A stretch of 64,000 nt of DNA from Roseobacter insulae (GTDB lineage Bacteria; Pseudomonadota; Alphaproteobacteria; Rhodobacterales; Rhodobacteraceae): the NCBI RefSeq assembly GCF_019375555.1, contig NZ_JAHXDN010000005.1:1-64000 (forward strand), given 5' to 3'. Below the pieces are notes generated by a model. That model was not told the origin of the DNA. It ran no database searches and was given only the letters and a program-made list of their open reading frames with translations. Every line of letters starts with the position of its first letter. Position 1 is the stretch's first letter. Made by a program: the position numbers and the translations under genes. Below, piece after piece: positions 1 to 9,279 of the stretch.

Positions 1-180
1 ACCAAAACCTGAACAGAGCTAACCTAAATTAGCGGACTCATCGGGGAGCAGGTCAACCGGTATCGACTCAGCTCGTCCTTTCAAAATCAAATCGTGCGAC
101 TTCGACATCTTGACGCGACCGCGGCTTGCCTGTCGGGGAAACTGACTGAGCCCTGAAGCGAACCGGATCGATTTGACGCT
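1..180. other. Intergenic leader, no gene seen
   Basis: No convincing coding region, RNA gene or terminator is visible here. The stretch lies downstream of the minus-strand ABC transporter ATPase gene and would hold the end of that operon. Confidence 0.4.
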
Positions 181-1266
181 TCAGTCTCTGAGAACGGCCA
201 TGTCCTTACTGTCCCAGCCCATCCAGATAGGGTCTGCTCCGAAAGTGCCACCGGCCTCGGCATCCACAAAGGCACGCAGAATTGCGCCTTCGGTCTGATC
301 GACCGCCAAATCCACTGCCATGCGGCTTCCCAGAAATGTCTTGCCAACGATCTTGCCCTTCACAGCATTTTCAGCGAAGGGACGCTCGGCAGACAGCCCG
401 AGTTTTTCCAGGCGAACCGACGCAGTGATGTTACCCCCCACCGCCGACGTGAAACCCGGCGCGAGGCCCGTCAGGTTCTGACCAAACCAATCCATCACAA
501 TCTTGTCGCCATCCTGGCCCCGCAATGTACCGGACAAAAGGTTGGTGTCACCGACAAACTCGGCCACGAAGCGAGAGGCCGGGTGAAAATACAACTCTTC
601 CGGCGTGCCGTCTTGTTCGACCCGGCCCTTGTTCATCACGACGATCCGGTCGGACATAGTCAGCGCCTCCTCCTGATCGTGGGTCACGAAAAAGAAGGTC
701 TTTTGGGTGCGGCGCTGGATGGATTTCAGCTCCAACTGGACTTGCCCGCGCAGTTTGGCATCCAGCGCCCCTAAAGGTTCATCCAGCAGCAAAAGCGCTG
801 GATCCGGTGCCAGGGCGCGCGCAAGAGCGACGCGCTGACGCTGACCGCCTGACAGTTGCCCGGGGTAGCGGTCGACATAGCTTTCAAGTTCGAGAAAGGC
901 CATGATCTCGTCGGAGCGTTTTCGGATCGCAGCCTTGTCCATCCCTTTCAGTTCCAGACCGAAGGAAATGTTCTGGCGGACGGTCATATGCGGAAACAGC
1001 GCATAGTCCTGAAACACCATGTTCACATGACGTTTCTCGGGCGGTTGAAGGGTCACGTCTTCACCATCCAGAATGACCCGGCCCGAGGTCGGGCGCTCGA
1101 AGCCCCCCAGAATGCGCAGCGTGGTGGATTTGCCACACCCCGACGGCCCAAGGAAGGTCACGAACTCACCGCGCGCAATGTCCAATGTCAGATCGTCAAG
1201 GGCCACCGTATCACCGAAGTGTTTGGAAACGCCTTCAATACGAACAAGCGAGGCAGGGGCGGTCAT
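181..1266 (-). CDS. ABC transporter ATP-binding protein (PotA-like)
   Basis: This 361-residue ATPase would energise import of a polyamine-type or opine-like solute together with the two permeases and binding protein upstream. The Walker A motif GPSGCGKST lies near residue 40, the signature LSGGQRQRVALARA near residue 138 and the Walker B LLLLDEP near residue 158. A C-terminal TOBE-like region follows from about residue 240, as in PotA/PotG/FbpC importers. Its start overlaps the stop of the permease gene (ATGA), so it is translationally coupled as the last gene of the ten-gene minus-strand operon. The length is normal for the family. The substrate is inferred from neighbours only. Confidence 0.93.
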   Translation of the reverse strand: MTAPASLVRIEGVSKHFGDTVALDDLTLDIARGEFVTFLGPSGCGKSTTLRILGGFERPTSGRVILDGEDVTLQPPEKRHVNMVFQDYALFPHMTVRQNISFGLELKGMDKAAIRKRSDEIMAFLELESYVDRYPGQLSGGQRQRVALARALAPDPALLLLDEPLGALDAKLRGQVQLELKSIQRRTQKTFFFVTHDQEEALTMSDRIVVMNKGRVEQDGTPEELYFHPASRFVAEFVGDTNLLSGTLRGQDGDKIVMDWFGQNLTGLAPGFTSAVGGNITASVRLEKLGLSAERPFAENAVKGKIVGKTFLGSRMAVDLAVDQTEGAILRAFVDAEAGGTFGADPIWMGWDSKDMAVLRD

Positions 1267-2054
1267 GAGTTTGTATCCTTGTTGGTACGGCGGGTGAAAC
1301 GTTCGGCCCAGATGCCGATGGCAGCTGTCAGCACCAGCGCCACGGTCGCAATGGCATTGATTTCGGGGGACATGCCTGATCGCAGCTTTGCGAAGATCAG
1401 GACAGGCAGCGTCGGTTCGTAACCGCCAAGGAAGAACGAGCGGACAAAATCGTCAAAGCTGAGCAGCAGACAAAAGATGCTGGCACCCAGGATGGCAGGG
1501 ATCAGGTACGGAAATGTGATCCTGAGAAAGGCGATGATTGGGTCAGCGCCCAAGTCCCGTGCCGCTTCGATCTGACTTTTGGGAAGGGTGGATAGCCGGG
1601 CCATGACGACAAGGGCGACGAAGGGGACGTTGTGGACCGCGTGCGCCCAGATGATGGCACCCATGCCCGGCTCTATCCCCAAAAGGCGGGCGTAGATGCG
1701 AAAGGCGATGGCCGAGATGATACCGGGCACCAGTGCCGGCAGAATGGTCAGCCCGAAGATGGCCGCCCGTCCCAGAAACCTGCGCCCCTCAAGCAGCACC
1801 GCGATCCATGTGCCGACCACCACCGATATCAGTGTCGAGAGCACCGCGATGGCGATGGAATAGGTCAGGGTCGACACGACTTCGGCGTCGGCAAAAACGC
1901 CCAGATACCAATCCAGGGTCCAGGATTTGATCGGAAACCCGATGAATTTGCTGTCCTTGAACCCCATCAGGATCATCAGCATCAGCGGCACGAAGACATA
2001 AAGCACAAAGGCCCAGTAGATGCAGGACAGAAGGATGCGATTGCCGCGGGTCAT
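1263..2054 (-). CDS. ABC transporter permease (PotC-like)
   Basis: This is an inner-membrane permease of about 263 residues with several hydrophobic segments and the cytoplasmic EAA-type loop (EAARDLGADP followed by an aliphatic stretch) that docks on the ATPase. The start at 2054 was chosen because it makes an ATGA overlap with the stop of the upstream permease; an open frame reaching 2159 lies inside that gene and is unlikely to be translated. With the neighbouring permease it forms the usual PotB/PotC heterodimer. The substrate is unknown. Confidence 0.92.
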   Translation of the reverse strand: MTRGNRILLSCIYWAFVLYVFVPLMLMILMGFKDSKFIGFPIKSWTLDWYLGVFADAEVVSTLTYSIAIAVLSTLISVVVGTWIAVLLEGRRFLGRAAIFGLTILPALVPGIISAIAFRIYARLLGIEPGMGAIIWAHAVHNVPFVALVVMARLSTLPKSQIEAARDLGADPIIAFLRITFPYLIPAILGASIFCLLLSFDDFVRSFFLGGYEPTLPVLIFAKLRSGMSPEINAIATVALVLTAAIGIWAERFTRRTNKDTNS

Positions 2055-3037
2055 TTCGTATCCCCTTTTCGAAGGGCGTACATCAGTTTCTGGAATATGC
2101 CCGTCAGCAGCATCGCTGTGACAAACATGATTGTGGCAAAGGCCGCACCGGTGGGCCATTCATCCCCCGCCACGTGAAAGAACCCGGCGATGGTTTCGGA
2201 AAATACCGTGGTGGAGGGCCCACCCAGGAGGACCGGTGTGGCGTAAAACCCGGTGGAGATCAGGAAGACCAGCGTGCAGCCCGAAGAAATCCCCTCAAGC
2301 GTCAGCGGCAGGGTAACGCGGCGGAACCGGGTCCATGCCCCTGCGCCAAGATCAGCGGCGGCCTCGCCATAGCTTTTGGGTAGTTTCTCGAGCGCGGAAT
2401 AGAGCGGCAGCAGCATGTAGAGGGCGGTCAGGTAGACGATTCCTATGCCCATTGAAAAGCTGGTGTACATGAACGGAATCGGTCGGTCGATCAGGCCGAA
2501 CCATTTCAGCACAAGGTTCACAGCGCCGGTGTTCCCGAGAAGGATCATGATGGCATAGGTGCGGACGATCTCGCCGACCCAGAACGGGATCAGCAGCAAC
2601 AAAAGCATCAGCAACTGGTTCCTGCGGCTGACATGGCGGGCCAGAAAGTAGGCCACCGGGAACGTCAGGATCAGGGTGCAGAAGGTAAGCGTTCCGGCAA
2701 AGATCAGTGTCCGGAAAAATGGTTGCCAGAAGATGCGCTCGCCAAAGAACCGCGCATAGTTGTCGAGCGTGAAGTGCTGTTCGACGCCCGGAGCCACGGG
2801 GTAGGCATCGGTCAGGCTGACCCTCAACATTTGCAGCATGGGACCAAGATGCTGGGTCAGGACCCAAAGAATGGGAAAGGCAGCAAGGATGACGAACTGC
2901 CGCCGCGGCGATGCCGTGACCAGCTTCATCAGCGCAGTATAGGGCGTCCAGACGGACAGCCACCCCCAAAAGGTGCGGTCTGACTTCTCCGGGGCGACGC
3001 CAGCGCTTTTGGTGCGCGTCGTTGTATCATTGCTCAT
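2051..3037 (-). CDS. ABC transporter permease (PotB-like)
   Basis: This 328-residue permease has about six membrane-spanning segments and an EAA loop (GEAAADLGAGAW) near residue 225. The N-terminal cytoplasmic extension of about 40 residues is longer than usual. It is the first permease after the binding-protein gene and is separated from it by an 80-base gap holding a strong hairpin. Membership of the spermidine/putrescine/iron-type importer class is clear from order and motifs. The exact ligand cannot be read from sequence. Confidence 0.92.
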   Translation of the reverse strand: MSNDTTTRTKSAGVAPEKSDRTFWGWLSVWTPYTALMKLVTASPRRQFVILAAFPILWVLTQHLGPMLQMLRVSLTDAYPVAPGVEQHFTLDNYARFFGERIFWQPFFRTLIFAGTLTFCTLILTFPVAYFLARHVSRRNQLLMLLLLLIPFWVGEIVRTYAIMILLGNTGAVNLVLKWFGLIDRPIPFMYTSFSMGIGIVYLTALYMLLPLYSALEKLPKSYGEAAADLGAGAWTRFRRVTLPLTLEGISSGCTLVFLISTGFYATPVLLGGPSTTVFSETIAGFFHVAGDEWPTGAAFATIMFVTAMLLTGIFQKLMYALRKGDTK

Positions 3038-3065
3038 GCAGGACTTCCTGGGTCAACCGGGCCTT

Positions 3066-3096
3066 GTCCTTGCCCGTTCGTCGGACGGGCAAGGAC
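3066..3096 (-). terminator. Hairpin between binding-protein and permease genes
   Basis: A perfect 12-bp stem (GTCCTTGCCCGT paired with ACGGGCAAGGAC) encloses a 7-base loop. It lies in the operon just after the binding-protein gene. Such hairpins often act as a partial terminator or 3' mRNA stabiliser that keeps binding protein in excess over permease. There is no U-run, so full termination is unlikely. Confidence 0.65.
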
Positions 3097-3117
3097 GGGT
3101 TCAGATGCAGCCGGTCA

Positions 3118-4224
3118 TCAGGCGGCTTTGACCGCTTCGACGGCCGGGTCAACAAGGCTGTATTTCATCTCGTTTGCCTCGGCGCGGAAGAACTGCAGAT
3201 TTGCCAGTTGTTCTTCCGGGAAGGACGTCGATGCCTTTTCAAGGTCGGTCAGATAGTTCGACGCATCCTTGTAGGTCGAGATGAAGCCCGATGCCTTGGT
3301 CATCGATGCACCGATCTCGGGTGACGCCAGGATTGCATCAAGGAAGGTATAGGCGTTGTCGACGTTCGGCGCGTTGTTGGCAATGTTATAGGTGTAGACA
3401 AAGCCATATGAGCCTTCTTTCGGGATCGACATGGCAAGCGGGAAGCCATCGTTGATCAGCGCCGCCGCCGGTCCGTTCCAGCTGTGACCAAGCGCAATAT
3501 CCTGGTTGACGAACATCTGCTGCACTTCCGCGCCGCTGTCATAGTACTTGCGCACCAGAGGCTTCTTGGAGATCAGGAATTGCTTGGCCTCCTCAACAAT
3601 GGCCGCAGCCTTTTCCGGATCGTCCATATAGGCGACCATATTGCCATCGTAACCCAGCTTCAGCATGACAATCGACATCATGTCCTGAATGATATAGGCG
3701 GTCTGGCCCTTGTATTTCTCCGAGAACAGAACATCCCAGCTTTCGGCCTCTTCGGCGCTGACAATATCAGTGTTGTAGGACAGAACCTCCATACCCGACA
3801 GGATGGGAGCGCCCCACTTGTTGCCATTGATCGTGGACCAGTCGCTTTCCGAGAAGGTCGGGTTGATGTTGCCCCAGTTGCTCAGGCGGCCCGTGTCCAG
3901 CGGCGCCAGAAGGTCGCTGTCGATGAACTGCAAAAAGCGGTGACCAGCCACGGTCATGATGTCCACGGTCGGGTTCGGCGCTTCGGCGGCCAGCAAGTTG
4001 AACTGCTTGCCTTGATCATCGACGAGCCGCACGTTGACCTTGATCCCGGTATCGGCCTCGAATTGTTCTTTGAAGGCCTTGGGGACAAAGTCGTTGTAGG
4101 TCCAGATATTTACCTCTCCGCCAGCGGCTTTCGCGTGACGCAGGTACACCGGGCTGGCCAGCGCCGCGCCAGTCATGGCGGCGGTGCCGAGGAAGCGGCG
4201 TCGGTTGAATGATAGTTTGGTCAT
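3118..4224 (-). CDS. Extracellular solute-binding protein (PotD-like)
   Basis: This is a 368-residue periplasmic binding protein. The N-terminus carries a twin-arginine-type signal (RRRFLGTAAMTGAALASP) with likely cleavage around residue 33, and the mature part begins with EVNIWTYNDFVPKAF, typical of the PotD/spermidine-type family. It precedes the two permeases and the ATPase and follows an opine-dehydrogenase-like gene. The family binds polyamines, amino-acid derivatives or organic cations. The neighbouring catabolic genes suggest the ligand is the substrate of that pathway, which remains an inference. Confidence 0.92.
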   Translation of the reverse strand: MTKLSFNRRRFLGTAAMTGAALASPVYLRHAKAAGGEVNIWTYNDFVPKAFKEQFEADTGIKVNVRLVDDQGKQFNLLAAEAPNPTVDIMTVAGHRFLQFIDSDLLAPLDTGRLSNWGNINPTFSESDWSTINGNKWGAPILSGMEVLSYNTDIVSAEEAESWDVLFSEKYKGQTAYIIQDMMSIVMLKLGYDGNMVAYMDDPEKAAAIVEEAKQFLISKKPLVRKYYDSGAEVQQMFVNQDIALGHSWNGPAAALINDGFPLAMSIPKEGSYGFVYTYNIANNAPNVDNAYTFLDAILASPEIGASMTKASGFISTYKDASNYLTDLEKASTSFPEEQLANLQFFRAEANEMKYSLVDPAVEAVKAA

Positions 4225-4283
4225 ATCGGGCGTCTCCTTGTTGGTTCAGATTTTGTCCGTATCATTTTTAGTCACGACACCAT

Positions 4284-5378
4284 TCAGGGCGTCGGCTGCA
4301 GCAACCCGGTACGGGCGGCCTGTTGCAGGTCGTCAAGGCTGAAGCGGTCAAGCTCCAGCGCGTTCAGGATTTCATTTTCGGCCGGGAAGTCGCGACCGTA
4401 CATGGCCGAGAATATCTTGATCCCGGCTTCGTGCAACGTCGCAGGCTGGCCAGTCAGCCGGCCCAGAACAGCGGTCAGTTGCAACCCATAGGGCACGTCT
4501 TCGGTGACATAGCGGCTGTTGGCCGTCGCGGGGCCGGTGCCGCCGTTGCCTTGCGCGTGCATTTGCTGGTTCATCTCGGAAATCGAGGCCACGGGGACGT
4601 GGAAGCTAAGGTGGAAGTGTTCGAAAATCGTCTTCACGTCGAGGCCAAGCGCCTTGGCAATGGCCAGCCGTTCGAGATCAAGCTGTTCCAGCAATCGTCC
4701 GATTTTCGGCGTCACGTTCTGGCCCTGGCTCCAGGTCTCGCCCCGTTCCATGCGCGTGATGTTACCCAGGGCGATGCCGAGATGGTTCTGCGGGTTCAGA
4801 TTTGACAGCGAAATCGCCAGCAGCCCGTCGCGCGTCTGAAAGCGGTCTCCGAACAATTTGCGGCAGAGGTTCAGAGCAGCATCGGTGTCTGCTTTGGGAA
4901 CCGAACACATGTCGACACGGGCGCGGACGGTGTTGATCTGCACCGCAGCTCCGTCCTGCCGCCGCCCGGTGACAACGGTTGTTCCCCAGGCGGTGATCGG
5001 GGCACGGACGCCCCGCGCGGCCAGCAGCTGCGTCAGATAGACCGCCCCAAGCGAGGCGTGGGACGAGATGATGACCTGTTGACCCTCCCGAATATGCGGG
5101 GCCAGCGCGTCCATCACGGTCTTGTGCCCGTAGGCTGGCAAAGCAATCACCAGCGCGTCGGTGTCTTCGGCAAGTTGTTTTGCGGAGTTGGCGATGGCCG
5201 GCGTAAATTCCGCCTCAATAGCGCCCGAGGCGGAAAGGGGTGCAGTCTCCAGGGCCGCGGTTCCCGCCCCCGACGGCGACCACAGCATCGGGTCATGACC
5301 TTGCTCGTGCAAAAGCGCTGCCGTGCCGAAGGCGATCGAGCCTGCGCCTGCGATCCCTATGCGCATCGGCGCGCTCAT
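4284..5378 (-). CDS. NAD/NADP octopine/nopaline dehydrogenase family protein
   Basis: This 364-residue protein has an N-terminal Rossmann fold (GIAGAGSIAFGTAALL, residues 7-22) and a C-terminal domain of the opine dehydrogenase type with a conserved His region (LSNLNPQNHLG near residue 195). Family enzymes make or cleave opines, which are N-(carboxyalkyl) amino acids, using NAD(P)H. The start overlaps the stop of the AhpD-like gene by ATGA. Sitting beside an importer and an aminotransferase, it more likely acts in catabolism of an opine-like compound than in synthesis, but direction and substrate are inferred. Confidence 0.85.
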   Translation of the reverse strand: MSAPMRIGIAGAGSIAFGTAALLHEQGHDPMLWSPSGAGTAALETAPLSASGAIEAEFTPAIANSAKQLAEDTDALVIALPAYGHKTVMDALAPHIREGQQVIISSHASLGAVYLTQLLAARGVRAPITAWGTTVVTGRRQDGAAVQINTVRARVDMCSVPKADTDAALNLCRKLFGDRFQTRDGLLAISLSNLNPQNHLGIALGNITRMERGETWSQGQNVTPKIGRLLEQLDLERLAIAKALGLDVKTIFEHFHLSFHVPVASISEMNQQMHAQGNGGTGPATANSRYVTEDVPYGLQLTAVLGRLTGQPATLHEAGIKIFSAMYGRDFPAENEILNALELDRFSLDDLQQAARTGLLQPTP

Positions 5379-5962
5379 GCGCCGGTCTCCTTGCGGACAG
5401 GGTCGCCCAGAACATGCATCAACCGATTGGCCCAGCCGAACAAGGCAGAGGACAGGATCAGGTCAAGGATTTCCGCGTCTGACAGCCCCGCATTTCGCAG
5501 CGCATACATGTCGGTGGGCCCGGCAGCGGGCGGCGCTTCGGCGGACTTCCGTGCGAAGTCGAAAATTGCACGGTCCCTTGCGGTCAGATCGGCGTTCTCG
5601 CCCCTGGCGAAAAGCTCATCAGTAATGGTTGTGTCTTTTTCAAGCTGGGCATGGCGACTGGCATGGACAGCGGCGCAATAGATGCAGCGGTTGACCATTG
5701 AGGCCGCAAGCGCCCCAAGCTCGCGTTCCGCGCGCGACATGCCGCCCGGGTCGTACATGATCGCGTTGAACAGAGGCGAGCGGACCGCAAGGCTTTCGAC
5801 ATCATGGGCCAGCGTCAGGACATAGTCCGACACCTTTGTGTTCGAGGGAGTGACCTGAAGCGCTTCAAGCTGTTCGGGCGTCGCCTCGTCCAGTTTCACA
5901 GGTGTCACCCGAGGCTGCCAGTCGGGCACGTTGCGGGTGAATTTGTGGAGGACGCGGTTCAT
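5375..5962 (-). CDS. AhpD-like carboxymuconolactone decarboxylase family protein
   Basis: This protein of about 195 residues carries the AhpD-type motif MVNRCIYCAAVHASRH with the redox CxxC pair and following His. Such proteins are peroxidase-related thiol proteins. The start at 5962 was chosen because it forms an ATGA overlap with the stop of the neighbouring CMD-type gene. From memory, this pair resembles two families often found side by side in catabolic operons (Avi_7169/Avi_7170 type). The role in this operon is unknown, with protection against peroxide from the flavoprotein or direct catalysis both possible. Confidence 0.82.
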   Translation of the reverse strand: MNRVLHKFTRNVPDWQPRVTPVKLDEATPEQLEALQVTPSNTKVSDYVLTLAHDVESLAVRSPLFNAIMYDPGGMSRAERELGALAASMVNRCIYCAAVHASRHAQLEKDTTITDELFARGENADLTARDRAIFDFARKSAEAPPAAGPTDMYALRNAGLSDAEILDLILSSALFGWANRLMHVLGDPVRKETGA

Positions 5963-6435
5963 CCGGCAGTGCCTTGCATCAAGCGCAGGCCCGCGATCAC
6001 GCGGGTCTGATAGGCCAGGAAGGCGACAAGTTCGCACAGACGAACGACATCGGCATCCGAAACGCCCGCAGCCTGCAGACCGGAAATGTCTTCAGCCGCG
6101 ACGTCGCGGGTCTGGTTGGCGACTTTGTCGACGAAGGTCAGGATATGGCCCTGATCCGCATCACTTACTCCCGGATCAGCAAGCCCTGCCTTGTCCCCGG
6201 CAGCTGATGCATAGTGGTCTGCCAGTGCATCCTCTCCGGCCTGACGCGCAACGCGTGCTGCCAAGGCTGCCCGCAGATCGTGGCCGAAGGCACCGCAATC
6301 TTCCGGACGCAAAACCGCTTGTTCCGCGGCCTGACTCATATTGAAAATGTTCGCCCTGCTTGAGGCGGCACTTGCCAAACCACTGTCCGGTGTTAACCCG
6401 GATTTTTTCAGAATCGTCGTCTCAAATAGTGTCAT
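5959..6435 (-). CDS. CMD-domain protein paired with the AhpD-like gene
   Basis: This 158-residue, mostly helical protein lacks the CxxC of its partner but has the carboxymuconolactone-decarboxylase-like C-terminal helices (AGVSDADVVRLCELVAFLAY). It overlaps both neighbours by 4 bases, so it is translated within the operon. The pairing of a CxxC-bearing and a CxxC-lacking CMD protein suggests a heteromeric assembly. The chemistry is unknown. Confidence 0.75.
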   Translation of the reverse strand: MTLFETTILKKSGLTPDSGLASAASSRANIFNMSQAAEQAVLRPEDCGAFGHDLRAALAARVARQAGEDALADHYASAAGDKAGLADPGVSDADQGHILTFVDKVANQTRDVAAEDISGLQAAGVSDADVVRLCELVAFLAYQTRVIAGLRLMQGTAG

Positions 6436-7904
6436 GCTACCTGACCTTCCCGCGTTTTTGTGCCGGTCTCAAGGTCTGTTGCCTCCCATTCGTCGCCCAA
6501 AAGCTCGGGCTTGTCGTAGTCCTGCATGCCCTGCCAGTGCTTTTCGATGTCCTCGGAGTAAAGCGTGGCGGCAATCGCACGCGACAGCCATGCAGCCCCG
6601 TCGCTTATGCCGGGAATGTCGCCGCTGACTTTACCAAGGCTGGCCGAGGCACCGTAGTTGAAGCAATATACATTGCTCAGCCAGGGGGCCTGTCCCGGCG
6701 ATTTTTCACGGAACGTGAAGTCGGAATTCAGATAGGGAAAACGCCCCAGATCGCCGGATTCTTCACCCTCGGGCGGGGTATAGACGTCCCGCCACAGCAG
6801 GATTTCCCCCGCCGTGTCGCCAAATTCGGTGCGGGCCATGGGGTCAATGACGAAACCCGTGCCAAGGATCACGAAATCGGCGTCGTAGGAGGTACCATCC
6901 GCGAAATGAACGGTTGCGCCGTTACCCTTGGGGTCGATGCGCATGGTGGCCTTTCCGAAATGAAAATAGGCATTGGCGTGACGGCTGACCCGCATGGTCG
7001 AACCGCGCGGCGAAGGTGTTTGTGTCGCAAAGCTGTACTGCATGAAACGCCACCGCCATTCGTCGCTCATCCCGGCGAAACCGGCGGTGAAGCCGAAGCT
7101 GCCAATCCCCATCATCTTGTTGACGGTCGGCATTTCCTTGCGCCGGATCAGATGACGTACTTCAGCGGCACCGTGTTCAAGCGCTTCGGCCGAATTATCG
7201 ACCGCCGACGCGCCCACACCGATGACAGCGACGCGCTTGCCCCTGAGGCTGGCAAAGTCGATCTCGTCGGCACTATGCGCCCACAGATGACCGGGTAAGT
7301 CCTTGATGAACCCGGGAATATTGGGGCCTCCCGTCCCATCGCGGCCGGTGGCAAAGACGAGCTTGCGGGTCAGAACGGTTTCACTCGTTGCGCCCGAAAC
7401 CGTCAGCCGCAAGAGATCACCTTCGGGGTCGACGTGATCAACCGAGACGCCGTTTTCCACAGGAACATCCAGGACATCGCGATACCAGCAAAGATAGTCC
7501 ATCCACATGGTGCGCGGTATCTTGTCGAGTTCGTCCCATGCCCTCGTGCCGAACTGGGCGCGATACCACGCCTGAAACGTCAGGGAACCGTGCCCGAAGG
7601 CCGGACCTGTCAGGGTTTTGGGGGAGCGCAGGGTCTCCATCCGCGCATAGTCAAGCCAGGGTCCTTCGCGGCCCCTGTCGGCCCGATCCAGCACGCGGAC
7701 ATTCCGCATGCCGCCGGTGGCCAGCGCAAACCACGCGAGCGTACCGCACATGCCGCCACCGATGATCACCACGTCCGACACGCCATCGCGCGGTGGCACC
7801 CAGTCTTTTCCGGGATAGCAGAGAAACTCCAGATCCTCCTTCAGCCGCGCCTCAAGCGCAGACAGGCCCCTGGCGTCGATGGGCGACAGATCGTCGTTAC
7901 TCAT
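6432..7904 (-). CDS. FAD/NAD(P)-binding flavin monooxygenase-like oxidoreductase
   Basis: This flavoprotein of about 490 residues has two dinucleotide-binding motifs: IIGGGMCG near residue 45 for FAD and VIGVGASAVD near residue 220 for NAD(P)H. A late ILGTGF motif is also present, as in flavin-containing/Baeyer-Villiger-type monooxygenases. The start at 7904 follows an AGGA ribosome site; an open frame to 7994 runs into the MFS gene. The stop overlaps the next gene by ATGA. It probably oxidises the nitrogen or carbon skeleton of the imported compound, but the substrate is not readable. Confidence 0.85.
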   Translation of the reverse strand: MSNDDLSPIDARGLSALEARLKEDLEFLCYPGKDWVPPRDGVSDVVIIGGGMCGTLAWFALATGGMRNVRVLDRADRGREGPWLDYARMETLRSPKTLTGPAFGHGSLTFQAWYRAQFGTRAWDELDKIPRTMWMDYLCWYRDVLDVPVENGVSVDHVDPEGDLLRLTVSGATSETVLTRKLVFATGRDGTGGPNIPGFIKDLPGHLWAHSADEIDFASLRGKRVAVIGVGASAVDNSAEALEHGAAEVRHLIRRKEMPTVNKMMGIGSFGFTAGFAGMSDEWRWRFMQYSFATQTPSPRGSTMRVSRHANAYFHFGKATMRIDPKGNGATVHFADGTSYDADFVILGTGFVIDPMARTEFGDTAGEILLWRDVYTPPEGEESGDLGRFPYLNSDFTFREKSPGQAPWLSNVYCFNYGASASLGKVSGDIPGISDGAAWLSRAIAATLYSEDIEKHWQGMQDYDKPELLGDEWEATDLETGTKTREGQVA

Positions 7905-7941
7905 GGTCGTGATCCTTTGAACGCACTGTTTCGGGGTGACA

Positions 7942-9279
7942 TCAGATTGTCCCTTGCCTCCACGTCGAATGCAACTCGTCAATGTGGAAGTCATGGACGT
8001 GGCTATGATGCGGTCCGCTGGCGGGGACCCGTTTCAGGTGCGGATGATCGGCAGGAAGGTCGGGATGGGAGTGATCGCGCTTCAGGGGATCATGGGCGGG
8101 CCAGACGGACATGCCGGCTGTTGCGACGACCGCGCCGACGACCGACAGGATCAACAGCGACGTTTCAAGCGAGACCATGCCCCCCAACCATCCCGCCAGG
8201 GGATAGGCTACCAGCCAGCCTGCGTGGCTGAGCGAAAACTGCGCCGCAAACACTGCGGCGCGATCCTCGCTGACGGCAGATCGTGTAATGACCAGCCCAC
8301 CGGGTGTCAGAACCAGCGAAGAAGCGACCCCGAATGTGGCCCAGATCACGGGCAACGCCGGAAACGGTATGGGCGGCAACAGCGCGAAGATCGCGCCGGT
8401 AAGGGCAAAGCCATAGGCCCCCGCCAGCATGACCGGACGTTCGGTCGTCTGTCTCAGCAGCCGTGGGACAACGAACGCCCCGATACCCGCACCAAGCCCG
8501 TAAAAAGCCATGAGCATCGGGAAAAAGCGTTCGGCGTCGCCCAGTCTTGCACCCGCGTAGATGACCGAGTTCACAAGCACCCAGGCCATCGCCAGCGACA
8601 ACGCCAGGTTTAACAGGAACAGGCCGCGCAGGCGCGGCGTCCGTGCATAGATCCGCAAACCCAGGCTGGCCCGTGTCAGGAAAGACCCCTTGCGGTCGGT
8701 AGTTTTCCGGGCCGGGAATCCGGTGATGAGCAAAGCCACGACTGACCCCAGGAAGGACAGGGCCGCCGCAAGAAAAAGCGTCTCGCCGCTGGCAACGTTC
8801 AGAAGGGCCGCCGCGATGAGGGGGCTCAGCACGGCCTCCAGCGTATAGGCGATGCGCGACCAGGCCAGCGCCTTGGTATAGGCTGCTTCCTCGGGCAGGA
8901 CGTCCGGGATGATGGATTGAAACAACGGTGTAAACCCTGCCGCCAAAGCAAAAAACGCGAACGCAAGTGCTGCGATGGCCCAGGTCTCGGTGACAAAAGC
9001 CATGGGCACGAGCAGCAGCATCCGCCCCAGATCCAGCAAGACCATTGCACGTTTCCGCGGAACGCCGGCCAGAAAGGTCTCGGCCAGAGGTGCCAACACG
9101 ACATAAGCGACCATTTTCAGCGCCAGAAGCATCCCCAGCACCTGTCCGCCCGTTACGGGTCCGCCGATCCGGTAAGCTGCAAGCGACAAGGCAACAGTCA
9201 GCAGGCCCACCCCCAGAAGCGAACAAATCTGGGCCGCAAACAGTCGGCGGAACGACCTATTCGCCAGTGGGCTGGTCAC
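7942..9279 (-). CDS. MFS transporter with His-rich C-terminal tail
   Basis: This major facilitator of about 445 residues has roughly 12 hydrophobic segments. GTG at 9279 is the likely start because it forms a GTGA overlap with the aminotransferase stop; an ATG at 9348 lies well inside that gene. The last 50 residues are unusually rich in His and Asp (HSHPDLPADHPH, GPHHSHVHDFHID), suggesting a cytoplasmic metal-binding tail. It may export a product or analogue of the operon substrate. It is unusual to find both an ABC importer and an MFS carrier in one operon. Confidence 0.88.
   Translation of the reverse strand: MTSPLANRSFRRLFAAQICSLLGVGLLTVALSLAAYRIGGPVTGGQVLGMLLALKMVAYVVLAPLAETFLAGVPRKRAMVLLDLGRMLLLVPMAFVTETWAIAALAFAFFALAAGFTPLFQSIIPDVLPEEAAYTKALAWSRIAYTLEAVLSPLIAAALLNVASGETLFLAAALSFLGSVVALLITGFPARKTTDRKGSFLTRASLGLRIYARTPRLRGLFLLNLALSLAMAWVLVNSVIYAGARLGDAERFFPMLMAFYGLGAGIGAFVVPRLLRQTTERPVMLAGAYGFALTGAIFALLPPIPFPALPVIWATFGVASSLVLTPGGLVITRSAVSEDRAAVFAAQFSLSHAGWLVAYPLAGWLGGMVSLETSLLILSVVGAVVATAGMSVWPAHDPLKRDHSHPDLPADHPHLKRVPASGPHHSHVHDFHIDELHSTWRQGTI

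Noticed and set aside
87-347. Open frame antisense to the end of the first ABC ATPase gene
   Set aside because: It overlaps a well-supported gene and has no family-like sequence.
8165-9226. Long open frame (353 codons) within the MFS gene on the same strand
   Set aside because: It is a shadow in another frame; composition is Arg/Gly/Ala-rich and lacks hydrophobic segments, while the main frame is a clear MFS protein.
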